Below, in pieces: positions 43,375-53,028 of a stretch of DNA of 64,000 nt (position 1 is the stretch's first letter; every line of letters begins with the position of its first letter). The notes under the pieces were generated by a model, which saw only the letters and a list, made by a program, of their open reading frames with translations, ran no database searches and was not told the origin of the DNA. The stretch covers positions 310,001 to 374,000 of the forward strand of contig CAWJKM010000007.1 of the NCBI GenBank assembly GCA_963843525.1, given 5' to 3'. The translations under genes and the position numbers were made by a program. This stretch comes from DATJPR01 sp963843525. Lineage in GTDB: Bacteria; Bacteroidota; Ignavibacteria; UBA10030; UBA6906.

Positions 43375-43427
43375 GCTGAAATCTTGAAATCCAGCAAACA
43401 AATGGCACAGCCGGGTACACCCATCGG

Positions 43428-43447
43428 TCGAGTCCTGCTCGCGGAGC
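43428..43447 (+). other. Attachment-like copy of the tRNA-Asn 3' end (site 2)
   Basis: Twenty bases identical to 40885-40904. The integrase remnant lies 78 bases away and points toward it, the usual arrangement at the end of an integrated element. Confidence 0.7.
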
Positions 43448-43451
43448 TGAG

Positions 43452-43485
43452 AATGCCCTTGTGAATACAGGGGCATTTTCATTTT
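43452..43485 (+). terminator. Intrinsic terminator after tRNA-Asn fragment 2
   Basis: An 11-bp stem, AATGCCCTTGT (43452-43462) with ACAGGGGCATT (43467-43477), loop GAAT, followed by TTCATTTT. Confidence 0.75.
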
Positions 43486-43524
43486 CTAGCCAGGGGTGTA
43501 CGCGTATCTGTACCCTTCCCATCG

Positions 43525-43989
43525 TCAGCCTGCCTTTCTTCTTGGGAGTCTCAACAGCCGGATCGCGCTACGTTTGTTGGGATCGCTCCCGTGAACGTAG
43601 ATCTGCGTGCTCTCCTGCGACCGGTGTCCGATGAGCTCCTGGAGCGTCTTGAAATCCGTCCCAAGAGCGGCAAGCCAGGTAGCGAACGTATGCCGAAGCG
43701 AATGGAACGTGATCGACTTTGGAAGTCCTGCACGATCCCTTGCATTCGCGAAATTTGCCGTGAGCCGGGACTTGTGCATCTGAACGATCGGCTCTCTCTT
43801 TCCAACCCTCGCGATCATGCGTTTCACGAGAGGTCGAAGGTCGCGGTTGATAGCGATTGTCTTGTGTGTGCCGGTCTTGTGCTGCAAGAAGGTCGCTATC
43901 CCGGGTTTGAAATCGAAATTAGCGGCCGTTACCCGCAAACCGTCCTCTTGCCTGAGCCCTGTGAGCAGATAGAACTTCACGTAGTCGGC
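43525..43989 (-). pseudogene. Tyrosine integrase, C-terminal catalytic domain only (truncated)
   Basis: About 155 residues aligning with the catalytic half of phage-type integrases. All catalytic residues are present: Arg in LLTGLRQ, Lys in the HKTGTHK beta-hairpin, HSLRH, LIGHRS and the nucleophile in QIYVH. The N-terminal and core-binding domains are absent. At about 43989 the frame runs into a different gene (the small membrane protein), so the integrase has been cut by a deletion or fusion. It abuts attachment-like site 2 and is probably the relic of the element that integrated there. Confidence 0.8.
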
Positions 43990-44215
43990 TGACCTGCTCC
44001 CGGAACGTCTCCTTATCGAAGCTCTTCGTGTCCTTTGTCCTCTCACCCATTGTAGTCAGAACTGTGGGAAAGTAGGCAAAGAACTTGCGGTAGGAAGTCT
44101 CCCGTGCCTTCGTTGTCCACGAGCTGTGCTCACCACGGGCGTGAAGAAGACTTCCAAGCAAGGCTCCGCCCAGCACGAAGCAGCCGTTGACAACGATCAA
44201 AAGCCATTCAGTCAT
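43919..44215 (-). CDS. Small membrane protein, truncated into the integrase remnant
   Basis: A 98-residue frame that starts with a strong Shine-Dalgarno site (AGGAGG, close before ATG at 44213-44215). It has one N-terminal transmembrane helix (WLLIVVNGCFVLGGALLGSLL) followed by a charged helical region. Its last ~25 residues are read out of frame through integrase sequence, so the original C-terminus is lost. Family not recognised. Confidence 0.5.
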   Translation of the reverse strand: MTEWLLIVVNGCFVLGGALLGSLLHARGEHSSWTTKARETSYRKFFAYFPTVLTTMGERTKDTKSFDKETFREQVSRLREVLSAHRAQARGRFAGNGR

Positions 44216-44242
44216 AAAGCCTCCTATTGGCGTAGGCTCGAA

Positions 44243-44488
44243 TCACTGTTCAAATGTGAGTAGTTCGCCGTGTCTTGTCGTTCTCTTCGCTGCCGCTTTG
44301 GAGGTGGTCGCGCGGAGCAGCTCCAGAACGCGTTTCCGTGGCGGCAGGGGCTCACTTCGGGTGAGCCCGATTTGCTGGAACAAGCAGAGAAACTTCCGAA
44401 CGGTCTTGAGGTCATACCCCAGGCCTCGGGCGATGTCTCGGTTTCCCGCGCCGCCGTGCCAGCGGCGGAATACTTTCTGCACATCCAT
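44243..44488 (-). pseudogene. IS21 family transposase (IstA) N-terminal remnant
   Basis: About 81 residues with the IstA helix-turn-helix pattern: VQKVFRRWHGG, then DIARGLGYDLKTVRKFL. The DDE catalytic domain and the IstB partner are missing, and no terminal inverted repeats were found nearby. A decayed insertion-sequence fragment within the accessory region. Confidence 0.6.
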
Positions 44489-45043
44489 GAGCGTGATCTA
44501 GGGAAAGGCCAACGGGTCCTCCTTCTGCTTAGTAGAAGGTCAACACGACTGAAGGACAAATTGGCGATGATTCGAAGATCTGCATGCAGGTGGGTCTACC
44601 GTCCCGGTAGAGGGGGAAAGGTTCTGACCCGCAGTGGGCGAATCAATGTAGCCCTCGCCATGTTTTTGCCATGTCCGGGCAACAGACACCGCCCTCGATG
44701 CTGTCCTTTTTTCCGACAACCCCCGTTGGCGTTCTTGGCCGGGCGCAAGGGTCAAACCTTATGGTCAGACCTCTGCAGGTGAAATTCCTTGGATTCTCCA
44801 CGATTGCCTCAATGTCACTTCTTCGCCCGGATTCTCGTGACATCTCATAGGAGGGGTGAAGCGCCCTCGGCGGATGGCATCCCTCACGGACGCTCTTCCA
44901 TCTCTTTGAGATTCATAGGGATTCAATGAATTCCATTGATCTCTGGGCCGATGCGGAGAGTGGTGTTTGCCCCTCCCGGTGGTCTTCCTGAAGCAATTCT
45001 GGACCAGACTTCGCTCTTATTCAGTGATAACTCATAGGGTCTC
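44489..45043. other. 555-bp stretch without a recognisable gene
   Basis: No frame resembles a protein. A weak sigma-54-like site is possible at 45000-45014 (TGGACC, then TCGC, with the correct GG-N10-GC spacing), 30 bases before the following T9SS gene; the -12 element is imperfect. Confidence 0.4.
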
Positions 45044-46270
45044 ATGAAACGTCACGGTCTCGCAGCTCTCTCGTTCATTGCGCTCTTGTTCGTTGCACAG
45101 GCCAGTGCTCAATGGACAACCACCAATGGACCTATTTCGGGTAACAAGACGGGTTGTCTCCTCGCCTCCGGCTCGAATCTCTTTGCAGGCACTGATAGCG
45201 GTGGGGTCTTTCTCACCGCCAACAGCGGGGCTTCATGGAATCCCATGAACACCAACCTGACCGAACGTTATGTATGGGCGTTTGCCATTTCCAGCACGAA
45301 CCTCTTTGCAGGTACCTCCGGTGGGGTGTTTCTTTCAACGAATAACGGCTCAAGCTGGAGCCCAGCCACCTCGGGAATGGGGGGCATCGGCGTGTCGGCG
45401 TTTGCCGTTTCCGGCGCGAATCTCTACGCCGGAACCAACAATGGTGTGTATGTGTCGACGAACAACGGAACATCCTGGAAGTCCGTCAAGTCAGGATTGA
45501 CCAACACGACAGTCCGGGCCCTCGCAATAGCAGACACGAATTTCTTTGCGGGAACCTTGGGCGGCGGCGTGTTCTTGTCCACGAATGGCGGGACAAAGTG
45601 GAATGCCGTCAATTCCAATCTGGGGAACACTTCCATCCATGCACTGGCATTTTCCGGTAAGAATCTCTTTGCGGCCACCGGCGATGGTGTCTACCTGTCC
45701 ACGGATCTCGGGACAAGCTGGAGTTCAGTCAGCGTCGGTTTGGAGAGCGCCGGAGCCGTTTATGCGCTTCAGGTCGCAGGAACAAATCTCTTCGCAGGGA
45801 CGTGGGTGGGCAGCGTCTTCTTGTCCACGAACAATGGGACAAGTTGGAATTCCGTTAGCACCGGATTGGTCAACCCCGGTCCCATCCGAGCATTTGCCAT
45901 GTCCGGCACTGCTCTCTATGTCGGAGTGACGAATAATGGCGTATGGTCACGAATCCTCTCTGAGATGGTTTCCAGATCAGTCGCCGCGCCCCACGGCGAT
46001 GAGCCCTCCACATGTACATTGTCGCAGAACTATCCCAACCCCTTCAACCCGACGACGACAATCGCGTACGACCTTTCGAAAGCATCACAGGTCAGGCTCG
46101 CTGTCTATGATCTCTTGGGAAGGGCAGTCCAAACCCTCGTGAACGAATCCAAGCAACCCGGCCGCTATGAAGCCGTGTTCAATGCCACCAATCTGGCGAG
46201 CGGTGTCTACTTGTACAGACTGCAGGCGGGGAGCTTCGTTCAAACTCGCAAGTTATGTCTTGAGAGATGA
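45044..46270 (+). CDS. Secreted beta-propeller (BNR/sortilin-like) repeat protein with T9SS sorting domain
   Basis: A 408-residue protein. Signal peptide (cleavage near QASA-QW), then about seven repeats of roughly 40 residues with the pattern NLFAGT-x-GGVFLSTNNGTSW, as in BNR or photosystem-stability-like propellers. The C-terminal sorting domain starts with QNYPNPFNPTTTIAYDLS. Repeats of this kind form a surface propeller; the ligand is unknown. A terminator follows. Confidence 0.85.
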   Translation: MKRHGLAALSFIALLFVAQASAQWTTTNGPISGNKTGCLLASGSNLFAGTDSGGVFLTANSGASWNPMNTNLTERYVWAFAISSTNLFAGTSGGVFLSTNNGSSWSPATSGMGGIGVSAFAVSGANLYAGTNNGVYVSTNNGTSWKSVKSGLTNTTVRALAIADTNFFAGTLGGGVFLSTNGGTKWNAVNSNLGNTSIHALAFSGKNLFAATGDGVYLSTDLGTSWSSVSVGLESAGAVYALQVAGTNLFAGTWVGSVFLSTNNGTSWNSVSTGLVNPGPIRAFAMSGTALYVGVTNNGVWSRILSEMVSRSVAAPHGDEPSTCTLSQNYPNPFNPTTTIAYDLSKASQVRLAVYDLLGRAVQTLVNESKQPGRYEAVFNATNLASGVYLYRLQAGSFVQTRKLCLER

Positions 46271-46296
46271 TCAACAAGTCAAATCGAAGTCCCTCA

Positions 46297-46326
46297 AGGC
46301 CCGGAATCGTCCGGGCTTTGTTGTTC
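46297..46326 (+). terminator. Intrinsic terminator
   Basis: GCCCGGA (46299-46305) and TCCGGGC (46310-46316) around ATCG, followed by TTTGTTGTT. It ends the beta-propeller gene transcript. Confidence 0.85.
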
Positions 46327-46677
46327 CTAATACCCCAGGACTTCATGGGATAAGAAGATAGGAAGCCAATCCTACCCACATTCCGGAATCCGTCATGGCT
46401 CTTCGACAGTTCCCAACACTCAGGCGGTATGCCATGAAGTACGCAGCCCGTCAAGACCCTGCTCTTCAGGAAAGGGGGGATTTGATTTCGGTCTAGAATT
46501 CAGAGAGGATATCCGGAAGAATAGTGAGAAGCCTAAGGGTAACGGTGAGTGGAGTGAGGCCGTTGAGGAGATGTGTGAAGCACGGTGTCTTGCTACCGCA
46601 TTCGCCGCTTGAATAACCGTGCAAGTGGGGGAGAAGTTGGGACGACTCAACTGATTTACAGAGCATCACGCTCACCA
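46327..46677. other. 351-bp stretch without a recognisable gene
   Basis: Downstream DNA between two convergent genes. Only short open frames are present and none looks conserved. Confidence 0.4.
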
Positions 46678-48951
46678 TTAAGTAAAACCAATTCGTCTCA
46701 GGATGTCCTGAAACCTCGGGTCGCTTCGCATCGCGGCCAACCTCGGCTCCCGATTGAGATACACAAGCCATCCGGATCTTTCCACGAGAGCCTTCTCAAG
46801 CCAGTCAAATCCCTGATCCGTCTCACCGAGTCCGAAATGGATTAATGCGATCTCATACGACCCAACGTATTTTGTTTTTGCCACGGTTTCCAGCTGACGC
46901 AGGATTGTCCTCGCCTTGTTCCGTTCCCCGTTGATCGCATACGCATGGCCGAGCGCCCCCGTCATAACGGAGTGTCCGTTGGAGAAGTCGACGCTCTTAC
47001 TCAACGCGTCAATGGCTTTCGTCATGTTGGACTTCTGCTCACAGGCCCACCCGAGGAAGAAGTACGACCAGTGCCATCCCGGCTCCGTACGAACAGATCG
47101 CTCGGCTTGCTCCAAGGCTTCGTCGAACTGTCCCGCGAGTTGAAAGTGCCAGGCCAGATGGACATTCATGAGCATGTCGAGCGGATCGAGTTCCAACGCC
47201 CGCCTGCTTTCACGCAGCGATTCCTCGGTCCTGCCCATCGCCGTGAGGAAATGAGAATACCAGTGGTGGCCCGCGCTGTAGTCGGGGCTGAGCTGAATTG
47301 CTCTTCGGAATTCTCGTTCAGCGGATTCCCAGTCCCTGTTGTAGTGTAAGAGGCAATAGGCCTTGGACGTGTGAGCTTCACCCAGTTGGTCGTCGATTGT
47401 CAGCGCTTTCTCCGCAAGATTCATTGCAAGCGGCATGACCACCGTGGGTTGCTCCGATCCGTTTTCCCAGGCACCCAATGTGTTATAACAGTCTGCCAGG
47501 CCTATCAGAGCTGGCGGGTATCCGGGATCAAGCTCAATCGCCTGCTTAAAATACTGAATGGCATTTTGAATCCCGGTTGGTCGTCTCGCCCAGTAGTACC
47601 TGCCTTTCATGCAAAGCTGGAATGCGTCAAAATTCGCCGGCCGCGCCCTGAGTATTGCGCCGGATTGTTCCCGTGTCAACTCCACATGGAGCGATTCAGC
47701 GATCGTTCGCGTAATGTCATTCTGGACGTCAAAAATGTCTTTGGCATCACGATCGTAGGACGAGGACCAAATCTGATACCCGCTGTTCGCGTTGACCAAA
47801 CGAACGGTAATCCGCACCATTGAACCGGAGCGCCTGAAGCTCCCTTCTACAACGTGCAGGACATTCAGCGTAGATCCGATCAATCGGAGGTCATGCTCCT
47901 GTCGAAACGCAAAAGAAGAAGTGCGGGCAGGCACAAACAACGCAGGGATCTGTCCAAGAGCGTTGATCAGGTCCTCACTGATTCCCTCCGCAAAATACTC
48001 GTCTTCTGCGCCCAGACTAAGGCACGCGAAAGGAAGAACCGCAATTGATGTGAGCGTCTTGCCCGATTCGCTCCTGCGGGGGAAGGTTAAGGGTTCCCGC
48101 ACACTGGAAAGGTCTAAGGCCTGATCCAGCTCTTCGATTGAACGAGGACGGGCGTCGTCAGACTTGGAGAGCATCCGCCTGATCATTTCTTCCAGCCCTT
48201 CAGAAACGTCCGGGCGGAAGCTTGAGACGGGAGGAGGTTGATCATTCACAATGGCGTAGACAAGGCCCGCCTCATGTTCCCCCACGAACGGGAGGCGTCC
48301 CGTCAATAATTCAAAAAGCACGATCCCCAGCGAATAGATGTCCGTCCGCTCATCGATTGGACCGCCCTGGATTTGTTCCGGCGACATATACGCAAGAGTT
48401 CCGACCATTCCGCTTTCAGGGCTAAGAGGTGATTTCCCTTGCAGCATGGCCAGGCCGAAATCAGTAATCTTCACCCTCCTATCACCCGTCAGCATCATGT
48501 TGTCGGTTTTGATATCCCGATGGACAATCCCGTGGTTGTGTGCGTAGAGCAGACCTGAGGCTATTTGGCCACCGTATCCCAGAACTTTCTGAATGGACAG
48601 TAGGTGACCCAATTTCAGGTGTCGTTGTACCTCAGACTTGAGCGTTCCGCCCGGGAGGTACTCAAGAACCAAGAAGAGATTTGAGTCTTGCGAACCGACG
48701 TCGAACAGCGTGGCAATAGACGGGTGATTGAGGGCAGAAATGGCACGCGCTTCTTGTTCAAATCTTGCGCGGTGATCGTCCCAATTGAGCTTGGAGGGGG
48801 AGAGGAATTTTACCGCTACGATGCGATCGAGCCGGAGGTCAACGGCTTTATAGACTGCTCCCCCGGCCCCTTCACCTAGTTTATCGAGCACCTCGTAATG
48901 GAGAAACCTCTTTCCAACCATCGGCCGGCCGGGGTTCTTTCGAATGGGCAA
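46678..48951 (-). CDS. Ser/Thr protein kinase with TolB-like (adenylate-cyclase-associated) and TPR domains
   Basis: A 757-residue cytoplasmic protein. The Hanks-type kinase (about 18-275) has the glycine loop GEGAGGAVY, Lys48, HRDIKTDN (144-151), DFG (164-166) and an APE-like SPEQ. Residues ~300-440 resemble the TolB/FlgO-like domain often found with such kinases (IAVLPFACLS). The C-terminal ~300 residues are TPR repeats. No transmembrane helix is present. HRDIKTDN has Thr in place of the usual Pro. It is transcribed divergently from the sigma-54 activator 111 bp away, suggesting shared control. Confidence 0.9.
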   Translation of the reverse strand: MPIRKNPGRPMVGKRFLHYEVLDKLGEGAGGAVYKAVDLRLDRIVAVKFLSPSKLNWDDHRARFEQEARAISALNHPSIATLFDVGSQDSNLFLVLEYLPGGTLKSEVQRHLKLGHLLSIQKVLGYGGQIASGLLYAHNHGIVHRDIKTDNMMLTGDRRVKITDFGLAMLQGKSPLSPESGMVGTLAYMSPEQIQGGPIDERTDIYSLGIVLFELLTGRLPFVGEHEAGLVYAIVNDQPPPVSSFRPDVSEGLEEMIRRMLSKSDDARPRSIEELDQALDLSSVREPLTFPRRSESGKTLTSIAVLPFACLSLGAEDEYFAEGISEDLINALGQIPALFVPARTSSFAFRQEHDLRLIGSTLNVLHVVEGSFRRSGSMVRITVRLVNANSGYQIWSSSYDRDAKDIFDVQNDITRTIAESLHVELTREQSGAILRARPANFDAFQLCMKGRYYWARRPTGIQNAIQYFKQAIELDPGYPPALIGLADCYNTLGAWENGSEQPTVVMPLAMNLAEKALTIDDQLGEAHTSKAYCLLHYNRDWESAEREFRRAIQLSPDYSAGHHWYSHFLTAMGRTEESLRESRRALELDPLDMLMNVHLAWHFQLAGQFDEALEQAERSVRTEPGWHWSYFFLGWACEQKSNMTKAIDALSKSVDFSNGHSVMTGALGHAYAINGERNKARTILRQLETVAKTKYVGSYEIALIHFGLGETDQGFDWLEKALVERSGWLVYLNREPRLAAMRSDPRFQDILRRIGFT

Positions 48952-49062
48952 ATATACTCGAATCTGTACGACATGTCAACATCTCAAGCTCTCCCTTGTA
49001 TCTGACTTCAGGGTTCACCAAATTGCGCAGTCCTCTTCGAGTCTCAATTCTCGCGAGGTGCT

Positions 49063-50589
49063 ATGAGTGATGAAATCAACAGGTTACGCGGACGTCTGGA
49101 AGAGATGGACGAACTCTTTCACCTCGCACAGTCCCTGGGAGACACTTCGAATGTCGAAGAGGTGCTCGCGTCAATAGTTGAAACGTGCGTCCGAATTTGC
49201 CGGGCGGACCATGCGGCGATACTTCTGTTTAGCCCCTTCTCCGGAGGAGCACTCAGGACCCTGATTCGAAGTGAGGGTTCATTCGGCGGCGGTATCGACC
49301 ACGGATTGAATCTGCTCATTGCCGGATGGATTGAGCACCATGGCAAACCGCTTCTCACGGCGGACCTCGTGGGTGACCTCAATTTAAAGTCCGGCAATGA
49401 ACGCTGGCGCGAAATGGGGCCGGCTGTCGCTGTTACCCTGGAGTCAGCGGGTAAAACCATTGGGCTCTTGAATCTCGTAAACCATAAAGGAGGGCGTGAA
49501 TTTGGCAAGGATGCTCTCCGACTCGCTGAGATGATTGCGTCCCTCGCCGCACGGTTCATCGTGCGTGCAAAGCTCCACGACACGCTTTTCCAGGACAATA
49601 TCCGCCTGAAGACGGCCTTGCATCAAAAAGCCGGAGCCAGGGAAATTCTGGGTAACAGCTCTGGCATACAGGAACTTCGCAAAAAAATCTCAGCCGTGGC
49701 TCTGTCATCCGCCTCCGTGCTCCTCATCGGAGAAACCGGGACCGGTAAGGAGCTTGTAGCGAGAGGCATTCATATCGAAAGCGCGCGATGTGAAAAGCCG
49801 TTCATAGCGATCAACTGCTCCGCAATCCCTGCGAGCTTGTTTGAATCCGAGCTTTTCGGGCACGAACGCGGCGCTTTCAGCGGGGCGTCTGCGACTCATA
49901 AAGGCAAGTTTGAGCTTGCCCACGAGGGGACGCTCTTCCTCGATGAGATCGCGGAGATGCCTCTTGATCTTCAGCCCAAGCTTCTCCGCGTTCTGGAAGA
50001 GCGGAGTTTCTGCCGTGTGGGCGCCTCAACCGAACTCGAAGTCGACGTGCGGGTTATCGCTGCATGCAGCAGAGATTTACACGCTGCGGTCCAGCAAGGT
50101 GCGTTCCGCGAGGAGCTCTACCACCGTTTGAGTGTTGTCCCTCTTTTTATCCCGCCTCTGCGCCAGCGAACGGACGATATTCCTCTCCTCGCCTCCGCAT
50201 TCCTGCAGGAGTTCTCCCGTGGTGCGAGCACCTTCGACCCTCAAGCGCTGGAGGCTCTGCAGAAGCTCCCATGGAGGGGGAACGTTCGTGAACTTCGAAA
50301 TGCAATTGAACGAATCTGCATCTTCCTTCCACCGGGCCCAATTTCTGCAGCGGATCTGGTGCAACAGGGAATCGTCGCGGATAGCCATTCCGCTTCACAC
50401 CTCGATACGGCGTTACAATCATTCCTGGCGACGGTCGAACCGGGAAAGGATGTTCTCGAGATGCTCGAATGGCACGTCGTGCAGCTCGCATACCGCCAGG
50501 CAAAAGGGAATGTCTCTCAGGCCGCAAAGACACTGGGCATCGACAGGAATGCCTTCCAGAGAAGGATAGACAAGCTCCATCTCGAGTGA
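49063..50589 (+). CDS. Sigma-54-dependent transcriptional activator with GAF sensor domain
   Basis: A 508-residue enhancer-binding protein: N-terminal GAF domain (about 15-170), AAA+ domain with Walker A GETGTGKE (223-230) and Walker B LFLDEIAEMP, and a C-terminal Fis-type helix-turn-helix (KGNVSQAAKTLGIDRNAFQRRI). The sigma-54 contact loop reads GAFSGA (270-275) instead of GAFTGA. There is no receiver domain, so it is probably controlled through GAF ligand binding or by the adjacent kinase. A near-consensus sigma-54 promoter lies 218 bp downstream, before a T9SS gene. Confidence 0.92.
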   Translation: MSDEINRLRGRLEEMDELFHLAQSLGDTSNVEEVLASIVETCVRICRADHAAILLFSPFSGGALRTLIRSEGSFGGGIDHGLNLLIAGWIEHHGKPLLTADLVGDLNLKSGNERWREMGPAVAVTLESAGKTIGLLNLVNHKGGREFGKDALRLAEMIASLAARFIVRAKLHDTLFQDNIRLKTALHQKAGAREILGNSSGIQELRKKISAVALSSASVLLIGETGTGKELVARGIHIESARCEKPFIAINCSAIPASLFESELFGHERGAFSGASATHKGKFELAHEGTLFLDEIAEMPLDLQPKLLRVLEERSFCRVGASTELEVDVRVIAACSRDLHAAVQQGAFREELYHRLSVVPLFIPPLRQRTDDIPLLASAFLQEFSRGASTFDPQALEALQKLPWRGNVRELRNAIERICIFLPPGPISAADLVQQGIVADSHSASHLDTALQSFLATVEPGKDVLEMLEWHVVQLAYRQAKGNVSQAAKTLGIDRNAFQRRIDKLHLE

Positions 50590-50806
50590 CATTAAGGCTC
50601 ACGCCACTGCAACCGTTGTCTGATGTCACCCACTTCCGAGTCTCCTCACTTCCATTTTTAGTCCCTTCAATACTCCACTCGTCCCCTCGGAGAATCTTCC
50701 TTTTGTGATGCTCTCCTATGCTCGGTTATGAGCAATTCATCGCTCAGGATTGAGCACTACTCTCGTTCCAAAGTGCTTGACCCGCCCTGATTTGACAAAT
50801 TTCCGG
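50590..50806. other. Intergenic DNA upstream of a sigma-54 promoter
   Basis: No gene seen. It probably holds the upstream binding sites of the GAF activator, but I found no convincing inverted repeat. Confidence 0.35.
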
Positions 50807-50822
50807 TGGCATGAGGATTGCT
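50807..50822 (+). promoter_or_regulatory. Sigma-54 promoter
   Basis: TGGCATG-AGGA-TTGCT. The -24 GG (50808-50809) and -12 GC (50820-50821) are 10 bases apart, as required. The match to TGGCACG-N4-TTGC is one base short of perfect. Transcription would start near 50833, leaving a 147-base leader before the GTA AGA ATG start of the T9SS protein, and the neighbouring gene encodes a sigma-54 activator. Confidence 0.75.
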
Positions 50823-50979
50823 TTGCAGGTCACACGATCACACAGTCATCATTTCTCAAGCAACGAATAATTCATCTGGCATCGACGAGAAGAGTCAGAG
50901 TTAGCAGCGGTCGAATGTCGTGTGCCTCCGTCACCGGCAATTCAATTCACTTTCAATCACTTTTACTGTGGAGGTAAGA

Positions 50980-53028
50980 ATGAAGAGAATGATATTTCTC
51001 ATCGTGGCGACAAGGATGCTGTTCGTGGGCGCAGTGCTCGCTCTTCTTGCCCCGGCCGGCGGCGTTGCCCAGATCACGTGGACCAATCACAGCACCCCCG
51101 TGCTCGGCCCCGGGCCGGCCTGGGCATCGTCCTGGGTGGCCTTCGCCTCGGTCATCGATCAAGACTCCCAGTATGTCATGTGGTACAGCGGCGCAGACAA
51201 CACGAATGGCGTAAATGCCAGCGTCGGGCGAGCCACTTCATCCGATGGCCTGAACTGGACGAAGGACACGCTCAATCCGGTGATGCAGCACGGTTCTTCC
51301 GCATGGGACGCCAAGGCCGCGTGGATCCCCAAGGTGCTGAAGATCGGCAACGCGTACACGATGTGGTATACAGGGTCGAACACTTCTGACGTCTGGCAGA
51401 TCGGCCGGGCCACCTCGACGGACGGAAGGGTGTGGGTGCGGGACACCACGAATCCCGTCATCCGGGTCGGCGCGCTAGGCCAATGGGACGCCGCTTTGGT
51501 GCACACCGGCAGCGTGCTCTTCGACGGTACCACGTACCGGATGTGGTACACCGGGTTGTCCCAGGGATATGCTCAAGGCAGTGCCGGGATCGGCCTGGCG
51601 ACCTCCACCGACGGCATTCACTGGATCAAAGACACGCTCGACAATCCGGTCCTTGCGGCCGGGCCCGCCGGGGCATGGGATCAGCATGGTGTCGGAGAGT
51701 GCTCGGTGGTATACGATAGTGTTAGCCAGCGCTACCTGATGTTTTACGATGGCAACGAGCTCGACTTCTTCCAGGAAACCTCCGGAATCGGCTATGCCTC
51801 GTCTGCGGACGGGATCCACTGGGTCAAATACGCCGGCAATCCAGTGCTCCCCAATAATCTGCCGGGGTCGTGGACGACGGTGGCCAGTGCGCCGTTTGTG
51901 CTCCTCAGGGATTCCACCTTCCACATGTGGTACGCGGGGGAGGGGACTGTCAGCAACTCGGTGGGATATGCCACATCCCCCAGGGTGTCGTCAATACCCA
52001 CCGCCGGTCTCCAGCTCTGGCTCAGGGCTGATGCAGGCGTCGACACGCTCAATGGGACGGTGAGCAGGTGGCATGACCAGAGCGGCAACGGAAATGACGC
52101 CATTCAGTCAGACACTGCCCGGCAGCCGTTCCTGCAGGGGAACGCCTTCAACGGCAAGCCTGCGCTGGGGTTTGACGGGGTGAACGACCGCCTGAGTTTC
52201 ACGGGGACGACGCGCATGTCCCAGTTCAGCATCTTCATCGTCCAGAAGATCGACTCCGGCGCTGCTGACGAACATTACTATTACCCGATCAGTCTCGGCG
52301 ACTCGGCTGGAAGCTATGGCCTTTCCATGCGAAACGGCTTCTCCGACAATTCACCCGATGAGATCGACCCGTTCATCGACGAGAATAGTTGGGTCCGTGC
52401 AGTGGCGCCGGGGTCGGGGTGCGCTGCATTCGGTAAGTGGAAGATCATCTCAGTGAGTGCGAACACGAACATGTGGAACACCACAATGCACGTCGACGGT
52501 GTTGCCGCGACGATAACACCCCAGGGAGGATTCAATACCGCTCTCTCCGTACCGCTCGGCACAGCCATCTACTCAGAGTACGGCGGACTCGGAATGACGA
52601 AGGGCAACCCGCTCCCCTACCTCATCGCGCGATGCCATGTCGCCGAGGTGCTCGTCTACAGCTCAGCGCTCTCCGATTCGGCACGGCAAGCGGTCGAAAG
52701 CTACCTCGCGACGAATTATGGATCGCCAACCGGAATCAGCGAGCACCAGAAGGGAAGTCAGCCTGAGAGATATGTTGTCGAACAGAACTACCCGAACCCG
52801 TTCAATCCGACGACAACGATCGGGTACGACTTGCCCAAAACGTCGCACGTATTGCTCGTGGTGTTTAATACCCTGGGACAGCGAGTGGCAACGCTGGTCG
52901 ACACAGAACAGCCGGCCGGGAGATATCAAACGGTGTTCGACGGGAAGAGTCTGGCGAGTGGTGTGTACTTCTGCCGGATGCAGGCGGGAAATTTCGTCGA
53001 CACGAAGAAGATTTTGCTCATGAAGTAG
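50980..53028 (+). CDS. Secreted glycosidase-like beta-propeller plus LamG-type protein with T9SS sorting domain
   Basis: A 682-residue protein. The ATG at 50980 follows a good ribosome binding site (GGAGGT, 50970-50975). Signal peptide of about 30 residues. Residues ~35-340 carry repeats of MWYSGADN/MWYTGSN and ATSTDGIHW, as in five-bladed GH43/GH130-like propellers. Residues ~345-580 resemble a concanavalin-like LamG domain (LQLWLRADAGVD near the start). The C-terminal T9SS domain begins QNYPNPFNPTTTIGYDLP. Likely a surface or secreted carbohydrate-binding or -cleaving protein under sigma-54 control. No catalytic residues were confirmed. Confidence 0.82.
   Translation: MKRMIFLIVATRMLFVGAVLALLAPAGGVAQITWTNHSTPVLGPGPAWASSWVAFASVIDQDSQYVMWYSGADNTNGVNASVGRATSSDGLNWTKDTLNPVMQHGSSAWDAKAAWIPKVLKIGNAYTMWYTGSNTSDVWQIGRATSTDGRVWVRDTTNPVIRVGALGQWDAALVHTGSVLFDGTTYRMWYTGLSQGYAQGSAGIGLATSTDGIHWIKDTLDNPVLAAGPAGAWDQHGVGECSVVYDSVSQRYLMFYDGNELDFFQETSGIGYASSADGIHWVKYAGNPVLPNNLPGSWTTVASAPFVLLRDSTFHMWYAGEGTVSNSVGYATSPRVSSIPTAGLQLWLRADAGVDTLNGTVSRWHDQSGNGNDAIQSDTARQPFLQGNAFNGKPALGFDGVNDRLSFTGTTRMSQFSIFIVQKIDSGAADEHYYYPISLGDSAGSYGLSMRNGFSDNSPDEIDPFIDENSWVRAVAPGSGCAAFGKWKIISVSANTNMWNTTMHVDGVAATITPQGGFNTALSVPLGTAIYSEYGGLGMTKGNPLPYLIARCHVAEVLVYSSALSDSARQAVESYLATNYGSPTGISEHQKGSQPERYVVEQNYPNPFNPTTTIGYDLPKTSHVLLVVFNTLGQRVATLVDTEQPAGRYQTVFDGKSLASGVYFCRMQAGNFVDTKKILLMK

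Noticed and set aside
46395..46496. Short plus-strand frame (33 codons) between convergent genes
   Set aside because: No ribosome binding site, no conserved features and no promoter.
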